From Bacteroidales bacterium (lineage in GTDB: Bacteria > Bacteroidota > Bacteroidia > Bacteroidales > VadinHA17): 5,548 bases of DNA. Of this stretch, positions 5,264 to 5,548 are shown in pieces. Both the position numbers and the translations under genes were made by a program. Numbering within the stretch: the first letter of the stretch is position 1; each line of letters begins with the position of its first letter. The stretch lies in NCBI GenBank assembly GCA_003157055.1, contig PMIG01000221.1, positions 767 through 6,314 on the forward strand. Reading direction: 5' to 3'. The notes below the pieces were generated by a model. It did not search any database and was not told the origin of the DNA. It saw nothing but the letters and a program-made list of their open reading frames with translations.

Positions 5264-5366
5264 TTAAACCATAATGGACACAAAGGATAACACCAAGAGC
5301 ACAAAGTATTTTAGTTAACAGACCTTTGTGTCCTTCGGGTGAACATAGTGCACTTTGTGGTTAAAA
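5264..5366. repeat. Imperfect ~100-bp palindromic intergenic repeat of CACAAAG/CTTTGTG words
   Basis: The element fills nearly all of the gap between the convergent ung and PLP-enzyme genes, starting 3 bp after the ung stop and ending 6 bp before the other. GGACACAAAGG (5276-5286) is the exact reverse complement of CCTTTGTGTCC (5323-5333). CACAAAGT (5300-5307) is the exact reverse complement of ACTTTGTG (5352-5359). The outer ends TTAAACC (5264-5270) and GGTTAAA (5359-5365) also mirror each other. The centre holds GTTAAC at 5314-5319. I recall similar TTTGTG-rich palindromes as interspersed repeats in environmental Bacteroidota genomes, so this is probably a REP-like element that may also act as a two-way transcription stop. 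That genomic repetition cannot be shown from one copy. Confidence 0.65.
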
Positions 5367-5371
5367 AGAAA

Positions 5372-5548
5372 TTATCTAATTGAATTCAGAGCTGTCATTA
5401 TTGTTGAAACAAGCTCATCTGTGTTCTCAAAGCCTGCAGATAGTCTGATCATCCCGGGTTCAGGATACTTTGCACCCCAAACAGCTTCAACAGGCATTAA
5501 AATTGTGTGCGGATCACCAAGGGTGGGAATAAGCTTAATGCTTTCGGA
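5372..5548 (-). CDS. Trans-sulfuration (Cys/Met metabolism) PLP-dependent enzyme, C-terminal fragment
   Basis: The minus-strand frame is open from the window edge to a TAA at 5374-5372 and encodes 58 residues. They read like the end of a Cys/Met-metabolism PLP enzyme (cystathionine gamma-synthase or lyase, methionine gamma-lyase, or O-acetylhomoserine sulfhydrylase group). A strand with PTLGDPHTILMPVEAVWG is followed by PGMIRLSAGFENTDEL, where the Arg in the RLSxGFE motif is the conserved residue that binds the substrate carboxylate. A terminal helix closes the protein. The family performs beta- or gamma-elimination or replacement on sulfur amino acids in the cytosol. The PLP-binding lysine and the start lie outside the window, so the exact reaction cannot be assigned. 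It converges with ung across the palindromic repeat. Confidence 0.82.
   Translation of the reverse strand, partial: SESIKLIPTLGDPHTILMPVEAVWGAKYPEPGMIRLSAGFENTDELVSTIMTALNSIR

Noticed and set aside
1..5548. Phage or prophage origin because of the tail-fibre-like protein
   Set aside because: The protein has a signal peptide, which phage fibres lack, and the neighbours are ordinary cellular genes with no phage structural, integrase or lysis genes.

Overview
The window looks like a chromosomal segment of a member of the Bacteroidota, probably a Bacteroidales-like lineage. Three things point there. The secreted protein in the middle begins with an N-terminal domain characteristic of that phylum (GFNYQAIARD ... 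SVPYAL). None of the gene starts has a Shine-Dalgarno sequence, and all are preceded by A/T-rich leaders. The possible promoter elements resemble the TAnnTTTG -7 box of Bacteroidetes. This assignment is inference from sequence style, not from a database match.

Layout from left to right. Positions 1-93 hold the last 30 codons of a GNAT-type acetyltransferase (+). It converges, across a 29-bp gap holding a small hairpin, on a complete CYTH-domain (triphosphate tunnel metalloenzyme) gene at 123-572 (-). A 272-bp divergent intergenic region follows, with three inverted repeats including a perfect 9-bp-arm dyad at 699-720. The centrepiece is an 1132-residue exported fibre-like protein at 845-4243 (+), closed by a strong intrinsic terminator at 4269-4298. 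An AT-rich gene-free stretch of about 350 bp comes next, with a second GC-rich hairpin at 4475-4508. A complete uracil-DNA glycosylase gene (ung, 4596-5261, +) follows. Immediately after its stop lies a roughly 100-bp imperfect palindrome built from CTTTGTG/CACAAAG words. The window ends with the C-terminal 58 codons of a trans-sulfuration-type PLP enzyme on the minus strand (5372-5548).

The large protein is the most interesting item. After a signal peptide and the Bacteroidota N-terminal domain it has a 45-residue-spaced sequence repeat. Then come 32 YadA-head-like units with an almost exact 14-residue pitch, interrupted by four insertions. Next is a short linker and three tandem Tyr/Gly-rich 32-residue repeats. 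It ends in a conserved C-terminal domain of the kind found on phage-tail-fibre-like and head-repeat proteins. It has neither a trimeric-autotransporter beta-barrel nor a recognisable type IX secretion tail, so how it is displayed on the cell is unexplained.

The genes do not form an operon or an obvious functional system. CYTH, ung, acetyltransferase and PLP enzyme look like unrelated housekeeping or accessory genes in separate transcription units. I found no CRISPR array, tRNA, rRNA, transposase or phage module. I do not see a multi-gene undescribed system; the novelty, if any, lies in the architecture of the fibre protein and in the palindromic intergenic repeat.
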